64,000 bases of DNA from Paracamarosporium sp. OC-R06-R3 (Eukaryota > Ascomycota > Dothideomycetes > Pleosporales > Didymosphaeriaceae): positions 434,001 to 498,000 of the forward strand of contig JACVRA010000165.1 in assembly GCA_019828545.1 (NCBI GenBank). Reading direction: 5' to 3'. Every line of letters begins with the position of its first letter. The stretch's first letter is position 1. Below are positions 37,798-50,400 of this stretch, piece by piece. The notes below the pieces were generated by a model. It was not told the origin of the DNA. It made no database searches and saw only the letters and a program-made list of their open reading frames with translations. The position numbers and the translations under genes were made by a program.

Positions 37798-38290
37798 TTA
37801 TGGCTTATACTTGCTCCCGGTACCACCACCTTCTACCAATACAAACATTTCATTGTCGCGGTTGGCATTCTTCAGCAAATCAATGAAACAACTTATTGCC
37901 GACCAAGATTGTTGAACCACATGAAGTCGTTCTAGGCTATCCATCTCATGCACTTCAAGAGCGGGGATGACACCACGCAGCACAAGTCTGGCAATTGGGC
38001 ATCAGCAACATGGGAGCCCGGTGGTTGAAAAACACCGTCTCTGCGCCTGCTATTGGAATATTCTTTTGAAAGACCACAGCTGTAACTGTTGGGAATTTTG
38101 TACTCTGCTTACACCCAGCTGAAGTGCCTCTTGGCATCACTCTGACAAAGCATGATGGAGAAGTATCCTTCCTAAAGTTCCCTAAACGGCAAATGATACT
38201 TTGGCTTGCGAATTGCGGGAAGCTCGGGTGCAAAAAGTAGAAATCTGGTGGCTCGCTTGTAGCATCTGCAAGGCTATCACCCTTCGCCAA
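37798..38290 (-). pseudogene. Possible relic of an unrecognised gene
   Basis: On the minus strand, 38290-37955 reads as a protein-like segment (for example FLHPSFPQFASQSIICRLG, TKFPTVTAVVFQKNIPIAGAE). After a frame change near 37955-37983 a second protein-like segment follows (RGVIPALEVHEMDSLERLHV, then SAISCFIDLLKNANRDNEMF) ending at a TAA. The two segments do not join through clear splice sites. The amino-acid pattern looks selected rather than random, but I do not recognise the family. It could be a frameshifted relic or part of a gene whose exon structure I missed. Confidence 0.3.
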
Positions 38291-38372
38291 AGTAACAAAT
38301 GCAATCTACTTCACATAAACATGCACGCTTGGCCTTTGGGCATTTGTTTCGTATGCAATGTTGTTCCCTGTA

Positions 38373-40600
38373 CTATGCATCCTGTGGTACCACAGGCTGT
38401 TTCGACGCCACGAGCACCCCTCTGATTTCCTTTCCGCCCTCGCCCCACACCCGCTTACACGGGACCCATGAGATCCCGTTCCTGAACCACCTCGAGTCCT
38501 TCCAATCGAATTTTGCGGAGGCGTACAATGTCCCATGTTCTATATGGGAGACCCATTTCGTGGCGTCCACCTCCTCATCAGGGATCTCTAACACACTATA
38601 CCCAAAGCTATCCTCTGGGTGTCGAACCACAAACTCCTTAACCTGCGTCTCATCGTCGTGACGTTGCTCGAGTCTATCCGCGGTCAACCCAGTACAAGCC
38701 CACTCAACAGACGCATACCGCGGCAGCGCCTCCACCTCCACGACAATGCAGGGCGGAGCACGAAGCGCGGCCGAACCCACCCTACTCTGCACCACCTGGT
38801 GTTCGAAGATGCGATAATCGGGGATCGGGGCCCGCACAACGATATCATCAAATGCTTTAGAGAAGTTCTTACGATCCCACGCGTCTACGATTTCTTCGTC
38901 TTCGTCCTCCTCGTCTGAAGGCGGCCTGTGTATAGCGTCCCAGACGCCTTGCGCAAGCGCTACACGTTCCTCTTGGACTTGTGTATCTGGGTCTGTTGGG
39001 ATCATCGCCACGCCTGCGACCCACCATTTTACGTTTTGCGTGCGGCCGATGCGGAAGAGGTGTTGCAGTGCGAGTAGAGCAGCGCCCTTGAAGCCATCCT
39101 TTGTGTACAGGTTCATGGAAGGCGGATCGAGCGGAATCTGCCCGGCGATGTGTACCTCGCGGCCGTCTTCTAGTGGTATGGAAATCGCTTGGCTGTAAGG
39201 TCCGATGTTTGCAGGAGCCCAGTAGGATTGGCTCTGCACGTGAAGGCCAGTTCGGGATCGCGGCTGATCGGAGCGATGCGCGATCGTAGTGAGCATGATG
39301 TCTAGACCTTCCGGGAGTGTGTCTCCGACTGCGACGGTGACGCGGCTTGGTGGGTTAGTGAAGTTGAAGAACTTTGCGTATAGTTCGTTTATAGAGGCGA
39401 AGTCTTTCATGTCGCGTAGGAAAAGCATGCAATGCGTGATATCTTGTGCTGAAGCCTCGTTTGACTCGAGCAATTTTGTAAGGCGAAAAAAGATGTTGCT
39501 TATCTGCAATCTGATGTTGCCATTGGCTGTGTCCGGCTGGTTGGAGTCCAAACGAGCTCTCCCGGAGATGTTGCTAAAGACCATGGTCCTATTGTGCTGA
39601 AAGTGCCTGCCCATAGGGAGCGATACTGGCGATGATTGCCGATCCGATAATCTGGTAGCATTCGATACCTGAAGCTGGCTTTCCAAAATTCGAAGAAACT
39701 CGTCATCAAATGTAGGGGGCTTCCTCAGATTCTATGGGCTAATCAGCACCGCGCCAACCATTTGAATACCTTATAAAGCCGACTCACCTGAAGACTTAAG
39801 TTATCGTGTTCTCCCTTCTCGGCAACACTTGCGACCATTCTCAAAGTCGCTGTACCGCCAGCTTGTCGTACGACTTCCCCTTCTCCCTGTAGCTCCAACC
39901 TTCTCTTCCATAGCAAAGAAGGCCCATCGACAACAAGCGTCTCAAACTCACCCCCCTCACCAACCAGCGCCCCATCACCATTCTCACTAAAGCGTCCAAG
40001 CGCCTTCTTCATCCTGTTCACCGTCCTCGGATCCGCAACGTTCTCGCCCAGAAAACCATCGTCCAACCCGCCAGAAGCGACCTTAATGATCTTAGAATCC
40101 TGGCCAATCGAATGCATATCAGTCAGAAGACTCGACTGCAAATACGGCGACAAAAAAGGATATTGCCACAGGAAAGAAAGAGGGGTGAGACCAAGCCGAA
40201 GAGCGACATTCTCCACACGAGTCCGCTGATAAGTCGACAGAATCGCGCCTGTAGAGACAGCATTCGCTTCCGGATGGAGCCGCATGACCTCCTTCAACAG
40301 CGGAACTAGTGCTTCTGTTTCATCGTCTTTTTCCTCGTGGTAGTCTCTGTCGTGTATGACAGCGGAGCCGCGGATCTCCTGGCGGTAAAGCGGTGTCTCC
40401 AGAGCTTCTCCGTACAAAGATATCAAAGATGACCCCACGGTCTGGTACATGAAGCTGTTGATATCCTCATCTCCATCATGCGGGGGATGAAGGTTGGCCA
40501 GAGCGATGAGCCGGTGGCCATTCGCTAAGCAATGGAGGATGGAGAAAAAGGAATCCTTGCCGCCTGATATGAGGGCGATGACGTTCAGAGATGCAGCCAT
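38373..40600 (-). CDS. DPH6: Diphthine-ammonia ligase
   Basis: This enzyme carries out the last step of diphthamide synthesis on elongation factor 2, amidating diphthine with ammonium and ATP. Exons are 40600..39788 and 39731..38373 (minus), with a 56-nt GTGAGT-TAG intron, giving 723 residues. The N-terminal ATP-pyrophosphatase domain begins at once: VIALISGGKDSFFSILH with the PP-loop SGGKDS, then GEGGEFETLVVDGP near residue 240. The C-terminal half contains two YjgF/Rid-like domains (about 290-410, with ITHCMLFLRDMKDFASINELYAKFF, and about 420-560, with YWAPANIGPYSQAI and IAGQIPLDP), the arrangement of yeast Dph6. ATG 40600 directly precedes the PP-loop domain; the frame upstream is Ala/Arg-rich and probably leader. 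Confidence 0.95.
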
Positions 40601-42707
40601 GCTGGAACGAGCGTGGTGTTGCGACGCGGCGCGCGGTGCGCGCGTCGTCGTGTCGCAGGTGGGGTGCGGAGCTAGAGTCGAGGGAGGTGCGAAAAATTGT
40701 CCCTCACGTAGAGCCGTGCCGCCATCTTGAAAAACAATCAATCAGCCAGGTAAAATGGCATTGGTTAACTCCTCTCAGGCACTGGTATTTGAAGCATGCG
40801 AGGGATGGGAAGGCATGTTAATGATGCAGGCACAATGGGTTCACGAAGTCCTTGATTGTAGTACGCCAGGAGGTTCAATATGCACGTCGATTGTAGGCAA
40901 CGTTGCAGGGTGTGTTGACATCAACATACTTATACCTGACCTCCTATTGAGAGATAGAATATAATCCACATTGATTTCTATTCAAGGAATTACCTAGGCA
41001 TCCTAAACCATCAAACCCGTCACCCACCAGGAGTACATCTCCCTCATACTAGCAGGAAGCCTTCACAACCAATCTCATCACCCCCATATCAACGACCACC
41101 CACCCGACCCCAAGCTATCTCGTAGACTACGCCGCAACAGTAATCTACCTCATAGCCACCTATTGCCCCCAAGCCAGACAAACATCATCAGACTAATCGG
41201 CACCGCGCCACCACCTACCACGGTTCGCCGTCCAATTTTTCAGGAGCTAGCAATACATAAGAACGCCGAGGCCCGACAACGAAGTTCGAACACGCCTGAC
41301 ACTGGAAACTGAGGACTTGTATCGAGGCCCTGTCAAGATGGCCATGGACGACGAACGCTGGGGGGAAAGGCGTCTAGTACGGCGTCACGTGTATGCAGCC
41401 GGGTGACGAGCACCGTGGAGACTAGTAGTAGGACGAAAAGACGTGTACCTGTATGACGGATCCGAACATACCGCACGCACATCCTGGGCCAGCGTGTATA
41501 CCTTCTGGACGCATGCCTACCTGCCTGCATATAGGCACAAGACAAGACAAGAAAGCACCACGCACGTCGAACCCGCATAATCCTCTTCCCGACGGCAAGC
41601 TACATACTAGCGACTCTGCACACAGTCCACACCGACCGGAACGCAACACAGAGAGTACCCTGCTGGACCAACTACATGCGACCCACCAGCCCGCGCACGA
41701 CGAAAGACGCCCATCCCTTGATCGATCCGCCCGCGATGACCCACAGGCTACCTCTCTCCGGTAAGGCACACGCGGGAAAACACCACTTACATCATTCACG
41801 TCAGCACGAGCGAGCGAGTGAGCAGGCACGGCACAGCACAGCACATCCACACCACCCATTTCAATATTACGCCGGATTAACGACCCAGGTGCCCGCACTA
41901 GGATCTACAAGGCCGCAGAGAGAAAAACGCAGCAACATGACGACAAGATGAGACAAGACGAGACAGTAGGAAACCAACCACTTAGTGCGTAGTGCAGTGT
42001 AGTGTAGTGTAGGGGTAAAACTACATTGAGACATGAATCGAAACTGACAATTTCCAGAATGTGCCGAGGACGGCGGCGGGGTTGGTTACGACGATGCTAG
42101 AATCGCGCCCCACGCACACGCCCAGATTACAACGAGCGTAAGAACTCAAAAAAAAAAACACGTGCTGGTACTGGTACTGAGCCCGCGGCACGACCTGAGG
42201 CGAGAGCCCACAGTATGATGGTGGTGGCCACGGCCAGTCGTGAGCGAGTGTGATCCCCCCCCCTCCTTTCCCGAAAAAAAAAAGACAAGAGCCAGGGAAA
42301 GAGAAGCCAGAACACCAGGAATGTCTATCCGTTCCAGATGTGTTGTACCCACCGACCGAACCGAACCCACCGCCCCGATAATACCAAGAGAGAAAACACC
42401 TCGAAAGCAGAAAAAGCAAACGCTGATGCAAAAAGCAATATGAGCAGCAAGTTCAGCAGGATACACAAGAAGAGACCCCGACCCCGGAGGGGATGAGGAG
42501 TTGAGAAGCGAGGACTTTTGGTTCCAGATGAGAGAAGAAACCCAGACCCCGAGCCGCCAGTCTATAGGCCGAGCTGCCCTCGCGTGACGACATTAAGCAG
42601 ACCGGTGCGGCATTAGGGTACTGCACTCCTGTTACGGAGTTGGGAGGAGAGATGATGGTCATGTCTGGTCGTAAAGAAGCCGAAAGGAAAAGAACCAAAG
42701 ACTAGGC
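40601..42707. other. Intergenic region between DPH6 and the Msn2-like gene
   Basis: 2.1 kb without a credible gene. About 40985-41220 is strongly A/C-biased on the plus strand. Near 41990-42015 there is a short TAGTG/TGTAG repeat. Around 42150 and 42280 there are A-runs and a C-run (42256-42263). The last kilobase before 42708 may be the long 3' UTR of the Msn2-like gene. Confidence 0.5.
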
Positions 42708-44490
42708 TTACTCGTCCCGTCTGCGCTTGCGCATCTTGGAGATGGGCGACGCGTCAAGGTCGGTTGAGAAGCCGTCCGAGCTTGATGAGCTTGAGATGTT
42801 GGCGGCAGCCGAGTACAAGATCTGGCCGAGCATGGCAGGATCTTGGTGAGCGTAGCTGACATCAGGCTGCGTAGGGATCTCGTTGGGCTCAAGCACGCCC
42901 ATAACCATGGCGCCGGCTCCGTGGGTGCGCTGGTGCTGCGAGAGGTTGTCGGAACGCGAGAACTTCTTGCCGCAGTCGGTGCACTCGAAGGGCTTCTCGT
43001 GCGTGTGGAGAGAGCGGTAGTGGCGCTTGAGGTGCTCCTGGCGACGGAAGCGGCGGTTGCACAGCTGGCAAACGAAAGTCTTGCTGGGGTCTTCGGTGAG
43101 AGACTGCTTGCGGCCACGTCGGCTAGTTGGCTGAGGAGGGGGGGTGACGTTGTCATCCGAGCTTGAGGTCATCGCGTGGTCGTTCGCACCGTGACCTTGC
43201 TGGCTTGAGGCTCCGGAGTGAGTGTTGTCGCCCGATGTCTGGGGCTGCTCAGCCGACTCGCTGTCAGTGTTGTCCTTGACCGCCTTCTTGGCCGAGCGCT
43301 TCTTGGGAGCGGGCTCGACAGACATCTCGCTGCAGAAGCTGTCGTTGGAGCACGGAGTCAGAGGCAAGCCGCTGAAGACAAGGTCGTCCTCGGAGTCAAG
43401 GTAGCTCTCGTCAGTGAAGGAGTCGTCTTCCGGGGTGATGAGATCAGGCAGCTCGGTACGCTGGCGCTTGCTGCCGAGAAACTGGGTGTTGTCGGTCGAC
43501 GGGTAGGTGACGAAGCTGGTGTTGAAGTCGTCCTCGGAGTCGAGCTCGAAATCCAAAAGGGGCTCCCAGGCAGGCAGGCCGTTGGGCGCAAATGATTGGA
43601 CAGGCTCGAAAGCCTTGGCGGTCTCACCCTTAAGAACAACTCGGTGCTCCTCGTCACCAGAAAACAACGTAGGCAGGCACGGGCCGGAAGTAGCTGCGAT
43701 GTTTACCAGATCCTGCGGGTTGCAGAAGTTGTTCTCGGCTTCAGCAAAAGTTGAGCGCGGCTGGGGGGAGGGTGAAGGGGTGAGTGAGGGGCACGAGGTT
43801 GCAGACAGGAGGTAAGACCCCTGTCCGAGCGCGGGCGCCTGTGGCTGGATATAAACTGTCGCCAGGTCAGCCAACCGTCGCTGCCCAAGTTCGCGTGCAA
43901 TTTCACCATGCAAACGCGTCGGGTGATTTTGTTTTTAAGTTTTACTTACCTGGAGTCATTGGTGGTGAGGCTGAACCAGGCCACTCAGCACCGGCAGCCA
44001 AAATCTCAGTGAAGACCTCTTCTTCACAGCCCTGCTTGACACCCTCCATACCTTCACCCGGGAAGAATGGCTGTATCGGGGTAGGTAGCACATCGCACGA
44101 AGACGGTGGGCTGCTTATGCTGCTGCCGCACGATGATAGTGGTGGGGTAGCGGGCACGAACTTGAAATCGGTATCAATTGGGTGCAAGAAGGGTGAGTCT
44201 TGGGGCTGGATCAGGATGGTTGGCTTCTGGTACAGCGGCTGGGGCGACGCGACGGGTGTCAACAGCGTGTGGTTGAACGAGGGCTGGAACGGTGTTGAGG
44301 GTGAGCTCGACGATGACGATGGCCGTTGCAGCAGGAGGTTGTGCGGGTGGAACATTTGCTGTTGTTGCCCTGACGGGTGGGGTGTGAAGTGGCCGTGCTG
44401 GCGTGCCTTCTCGCTGGTGGGGTCTGGGTTGTAGTAGAAGAAAGGCGCCTGGCCCATTGCCTGGGCAGGGTGCATATACGAGCCTTCCAT
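42708..44490 (-). CDS. C2H2 zinc-finger transcription factor, Msn2/Seb1-like
   Basis: A stress-response regulator of the Msn2/4 type, expected to bind AGGGG stress elements and act in the nucleus. Exons are 44490..43950 and 43855..42708 (minus), with a 94-nt GTAAGT-CAG intron, giving 562 residues. The N-terminal half is low-complexity (Gln, Pro, Ser). Acidic patches ([28 protein letters not shown]) may be activation segments. Two fingers lie at about 446-500: [20 protein letters not shown] and [21 protein letters not shown], joined by a THEKPFE linker; the fingertip residues match Msn2/Msn4. A basic KKRSAKK segment and a final KMRKRRRDE may be nuclear signals. Homologues are called Msn2, MsnA or Seb1 in filamentous fungi, so I leave the symbol open. 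Confidence 0.92.
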
Positions 44491-47400
44491 TGTGTAGTGT
44501 ATATGGTGTTTCTTCTACGCTGGCGGAATGTTAGATGCATTCCAAGCGACGTCAGACTAGTTGGTTAGTACTTACCGAGGATGAGAGGTTAGAACAGCGT
44601 GATGTACAGCGTGTTATACACGTTGGAAGTTGGTGATGTATGTATCCGTCGGTTGGTTTGGTTATTAAGGTTGTAGGTAGCGATAGTAGCAACAGCAAGC
44701 AACTACGGGTATGGGAATTTGTTGTTGAGGGAGTGACTGGACAACGGTTCGATATAGCGAGACCGTCTACTAATAGGTATGGTACTGGATGGCGGACGAT
44801 GTCATAGGGTCGTGCGCGTCGAGAAGATGGGTCCAAAGGAAGGGCTGGCAACTATTCACGACCGTCGAGATTGACAGCGTAAAAGCGCACCGAAAGAAGA
44901 TGACGGTGGAAGAGAAAGACAAGCTTGAGGTTGATAAACCCTGAATACAAGGAAAAGGCAACGAGTGAAGGGCAGGGCCTTGGATAAGTAGGATGGATCA
45001 GCGAGCGACGAGACGTGGATTAAGTTAGAAGAAGAAAAGATGACCAGGCACAGACGGGCGGACGCACGGAATTGGTTAACTAGAATTGTGGGAGGGGAGT
45101 CGGGAAGCGTGCAAAGGCGCAGTACGGACTCCACTTGGGCCAACCAGAGTGGAGGGCATGCATGCTGCAGCGACCCCTGCGCGGACTCATGCACTGATTA
45201 TTCTGCGACTGGGGGTTGACTCGTGGGCCTGCCGACGCTCAGCTTAGGGCAGCACGACGCGCGGCATTATTTTATGCTGCAGGATGCACTAATAATGGCC
45301 GCCAACCGCCTGGCCTGCCCGTGGCTGCACCGGGCGTGGTGGTGGAGGGTCGCGAAATGAGGACCGGCACCGTCGTGCACACACCGGCGTCACAACTCAG
45401 TGCTCGCCCACACATGCTATCGATTGCAGCAGAGGCCCCGCAAGAGAGGGCGTCCGGCGGGTGGAGCCTGGGGGGGATGGGGTTGCGAGCTGGCTGAGGG
45501 TTCCACGGTGACGCCTGTGTCGCGTACGACTGCAACGAGGCCACATCGACACATGGACACATTCAGCCTGTGATGGCTCTGCACTCTATCCGCCCAATCG
45601 ATACTGATAGCTGCCCGTTGCACACAGGGCCCTGGCCCTGGCCGCCGTGCCGCGAGACGGCGCTGAGACCTGCTGACCTCCATGTGGGATGTTTGGAAAC
45701 TTTTTCTGCTGGCCACACAGCGACGCCGACGGCCCGCCCGCCATGCACACGATGCAAAAGCGCCGCATCGAATCGTCGCCAGCAAACGCAGTGCCACTGT
45801 CACGGCGGCGACTACGGGAGTGGACCAAAGCAACCTCTCTTGTGCCCCCGGAGGCGCCGTCAGTGGCCCGCCGTTGGACAGGCTAACCCGCACGCGCAGC
45901 GAATCCGCAAGGCTGCGTGCCCTCTCTCTCTCTCTGAGGGTGTGTGAGATGGAAGATGACTGCATGGCGTATATGTATGGCGGCGACGTGGCCCCGCTGT
46001 ACATTCCCGATCCATGAGGTTGTCGAAAGCTGTCATGCTGCTGCTGAGACTCGAGACGTGCGACCTGCAGGAACAACAGGCTCTGCTGCAGTAGGCCGGC
46101 GCGCGCTGGGCCTGATTTGCTCGGGCACGTCGAGCTGCTGCCATCCGGCTGGGTGTGTGGGGAAAGGTCATGTCACCGTCGACGGCTGCGTGCCATGGTG
46201 AAACATGCGCTGCGAACGCTGCGATGCAATCGATGCCATCGCCACCTCTTGGTGTTGACCACCGCCCACGGTTGGCTCGTCGAGCACCGTCTAGCGGACA
46301 GAGTCTGCTGGACGGGCGTTTCAACGCTGCAGTGCTGCAGCTGCATGCAGTCAGTCGTCGAGGCAGTTTCGCCATTGAGAACCGGTGGAGTCTGCGGCAC
46401 GCGTCTGAAGGATGCCACCGCCCGTCTTGTATCTATCGATAGCGACGACGGGGCGATTCCCTCGCTGCGTGTGCCAATTTTGTGCACGCCGTGGATAACA
46501 GCGTCAGCCCTCAATAAACAGTTATCCCGCCGTGATAATCGGCACAACTTATCGAACTTCTATTTTGGGCAGGCTAGCGGCAAATTATGCGTGCTTGCAC
46601 ACCACCATGGCATGCATATCGGTCACTGGTGCATCCCCATCGAGCCTAGCGCAGTCGCTGCTTTAGGCTCCCACAGGCTCGTCCCAGGCGCGCTCGCCTG
46701 CTGCTAAACGGCGTGCATGCCACGGCGCTCGCCCAATCGCCGCCTCGCCCACCGCCGCCCACCCCCACAGTGACGAATGGCGGCCTCGTTGGTGGTCGAC
46801 GACGCCCTCTAATGCAGGTACGGCGCAGGAACAGCCTCTGGGACCACTCCCCTCGGTATCCAACACCACCTCCCCCTCACGATGCTTTTCGCCAGCGAAC
46901 CACAAACTTGGACCTCTCTGTGTCTCACTCGTCCCGGAACGCACATGCTTCCGATGCCACGCACTCGTTAGCCTCATCGCCCTTAGTCACATTCTGGAAG
47001 CTCTAGGCGATCCTTCACGACTCACTGACACGCCCCACGACCACGCACGATTCAGGAAGTAGCCCGCCCGGAAGGTCTGAGGTCCCTTCCGCGTCCAACA
47101 GCCTGTGGGCGGGCTCTTGTCCTGGCATCCGCCTCGCCAGGGCCTCGGCGCCGGGGAAGCCCGCATGGCTTCCATAGCGTCCATTTGGTCATGACATCCC
47201 CACTCGTTAACCTTATCATTTCGCCGTGGCACCCTGATCTTCAGAGAAATCTCTGTCCCGAGGGACCATGGCAGACTGCTCGGCGGGGTAGATATCAGCA
47301 CACCACGCCTTCTGGACAGCACGTCCGCAAACCTTCTGCGCCGCCAATGGTGTCATGTCCAAACTGGCGTAGTCGACACGGCGCCCCCAGCTATCTTGTT

Positions 47401-50400
47401 TGCCCTGGCGTCGAATCCCCGTGTCATGTACTTTCTTCTGAGTGCTGAGCTTCTGTTCCTGCGTCGAACACCTATTCATGCGAGATTGTCTCGCCTGCAT
47501 CGCGTGAGTGCGCGTTGCACCCAACAGGGTCTAGCTCCACGAACATGAGGATTCGCCCAACATCCTCTCACTCGGCTCGAACATGTCGTGACAAAAAGCC
47601 CATGATCCACGGCGCAGGGACGCCCGCACTGGCGCAAACCCCACCAGCACGAGACAGGCGCTCGCTTGGAATCGCTTCTCGGTCTCGACTCTCCGACGCT
47701 CGAATCCCATTCGCCTACATGACATTTGACAATTCAATGCTTCGACAGCCATGACAGCGGTACATCTGCTCTGTCCGGATTAGCTTTGCAAACTGCACTG
47801 CATGTATGTATGCCTGTGGATAAAATCGACCACCATGTCGCCCGTAATCTCGTCGAAACATTTTGTACTCGCCCTTGCATAACTACCCCACACCTAATCT
47901 AGATAAGGCAGTTGGCAGCATCCTTCAGGGCGATCCACCGTGCTGGGATGGGGACCGTCGAGCCGTTGTTGGAAGACCCTGGTATACAATTTGCTTTTTT
48001 ACACAAACGCACATGGATTTTTTATGCTGGCAGCGTGGCCGTTGCGTGGGCTTCAACGCAGGAACGACGTTGCTTAGCCATCGTATTGGGTACGCTTCCC
48101 TCCACGACGGCGCTGAAGGAGTCGCCACCCACGTCTCTGGTCCGTGGTGTCACTGATTTTCACGACAAATCCCGCCCGGTCGTTTAGAGTTCGTGAAGTA
48201 CTGTGCCGCTAGGTAGCGACGCTCTTGGTTCCAAGCCCAGCATTGCGTTTCGCATCCAATCCTCGCACGCAGACGCGCCTCAGCTGGCACCGTCGCGCAA
48301 CCAGAACGAACAACTCAGTTGCTTGCAGTAGACGGGAGCTTGGCGAGTGAGTTCGAGGACGTGTCTCGTGTAATGTGAGACGGCAAGTGGGACCCCGGCG
48401 AGGGCCGTCCTGGACCCGTCTGATGTGGCGACATCTCCGTTCGTACGCCTCCCGGCAGTCACGCCAGGTTATCCAGGGCTTCCGAGGACGCTGATGAGCA
48501 GTTGCCGGCGGCCTCATCCCGGGACGATCAATCAACTATATCACGTGGGGAGCTCGGGGGCCTGAGACATCTGGCCGTGCGCTCGCCGTTACCTCGGCCA
48601 GCAAGGATACGCTGGTGTTGAGCGTGCCATTGCGTCCCATGGGTTTCTGTCAACAAGCGACGCTACTGTAGCACTGACTGTGGCGAAGCTCGCGTTCAGC
48701 TCGGCACTTCAGGTGCAAGAGACGTGGCACCCGCACCGCCACAGCTATGCATGAGATAGAAAATCTTCCGTGGACGAAACAACGGTTTCCTGGCTGACCC
48801 ATGAACATCAATCGTAGGGTCTTCTTAGTGTCCTGTGGAGTGGGTGGTTCTGTGGTTCTCCAGGTATGCTGCTTTGACTTAATCTCCCTTCGAGTGCATG
48901 TTTCTTTGTGCATCATCCCATCAAGTCTTCTCCTCCAATCGAACCACCACACTACTGGCGCATAGAGAACTAGACTGAAACATCTCAACAGCATGTTTCG
49001 AGGATCATGATGTCTTCTGGCCGTAGCAATGGATGTGCCCGAAGTCGGCGAGCATGAGGCTATTGCGTCATGTGTTGAGCTGATCTTGGGCTTCAACTTT
49101 TCGAGCTGTTGATCGTAATATGCTCTTAACGCATAATGATGTCGACAGGGCGTCTTGGGCTACGCGTTAGAACCCACACGCGTCTGCGGGGTTCGTGCCC
49201 GACTACACGTGTGTTTGACGTGCTCCAGCGTCTCAATGGTATCGTAGTCTTGACAGCTCTCTTTGACAGATCTCTGGCCGGCCTGCGTAGTGATAAGTCC
49301 CTTCCCGACACAAGAGTTGCACAAAATGAAATTGCGGGCGATCAAACGTGCGAAACGCACACAGGATCGCACGCGTAAAGAATCAGTGGCCCACGACGCG
49401 TAGATTTCCCGGACATTTGGAAGGTGCCCTTGACCGTCGCACGACTTGGCGCATAAGGCGAATCCTCCGAACGCCCTGTCCATCGCATCGGCCAGGCTTC
49501 CTCTTCGTATGGCAGTTGAAGCGCGTTGGGGCTCCAAGAGGCTCCGCGCGGGTCGCATCGATGTTGCACTGGAGCCTTGCGAGCGGTTCGTTCCCTCGAC
49601 GTGCTCGCTCCACCGTCCACTCGGCTGGACCGACGCCGCATGGGCATGGCTGCTAACGCGCCTCGAGTACCATACGATGCCTCATCTCCGTCTCGCCCGC
49701 CTGTTCATGCGAGCCTTTCTCCACAGCTTCCTCTCGCCCAACGCTCGCTTGTCCGCGGTTAACATGGGGCATTGGCGCGGTTGCGTTCCATAGCCACGCG
49801 ACGGTTGTGGGTAGTCGAGCGTGAAACGCAGGTGAGACGGTAGAAGGGCAATAGAAGACACGAAGAATATATGCGAGCATGTACAACGCCTGCTCTACGT
49901 GCGGCCTTGCATGCTCAACAACGGAGCCGATGTAGATAATAGACGAGATGGTAGCATGGTGTGAAGCTTCACTGGCGCGGTGGCTAGCGTACTTTCGATT
50001 GTCGCGTCAACAGTCGACTCTCGAGACGACATCGAAATCGGCAAGACCTGGAACAAGACGCGACGGTAGGCGCGACGGTATACGCGACGGTAATGCGTGG
50101 TCAGCACTTGGTAAGAATAACCGTCTTCGTCCTCAACATCGTCCAATAGCCCGAATGTCCGCAAATCGTCGGCTGGGTGGTTGCCTCGTTCATGGACGTT
50201 GGCATACGAGGCTTATGCGTGTCTCGTAGCTTTTGTTGCCGACGTGTTTTTGTTGCTCAATACTCAAATATTATAAATACGTGGGCTATGCTTTCTATGA
50301 TTCGGAAGTTGATCGCTCCGCTCAGCCATTCTATCGCGGTGAGAGTTGTGCCTTATGGTAAGGTACGAAAGACAAGCACTACAAGTCTCACCTGCCCCAA

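Noticed and set aside
45417..46707. Overlapping frames of about 200 codons on both strands
   Set aside because: GC-rich DNA keeps frames open by chance; translations are Arg/Cys/Ala-rich, frames overlap on both strands, and no splice pattern links them.
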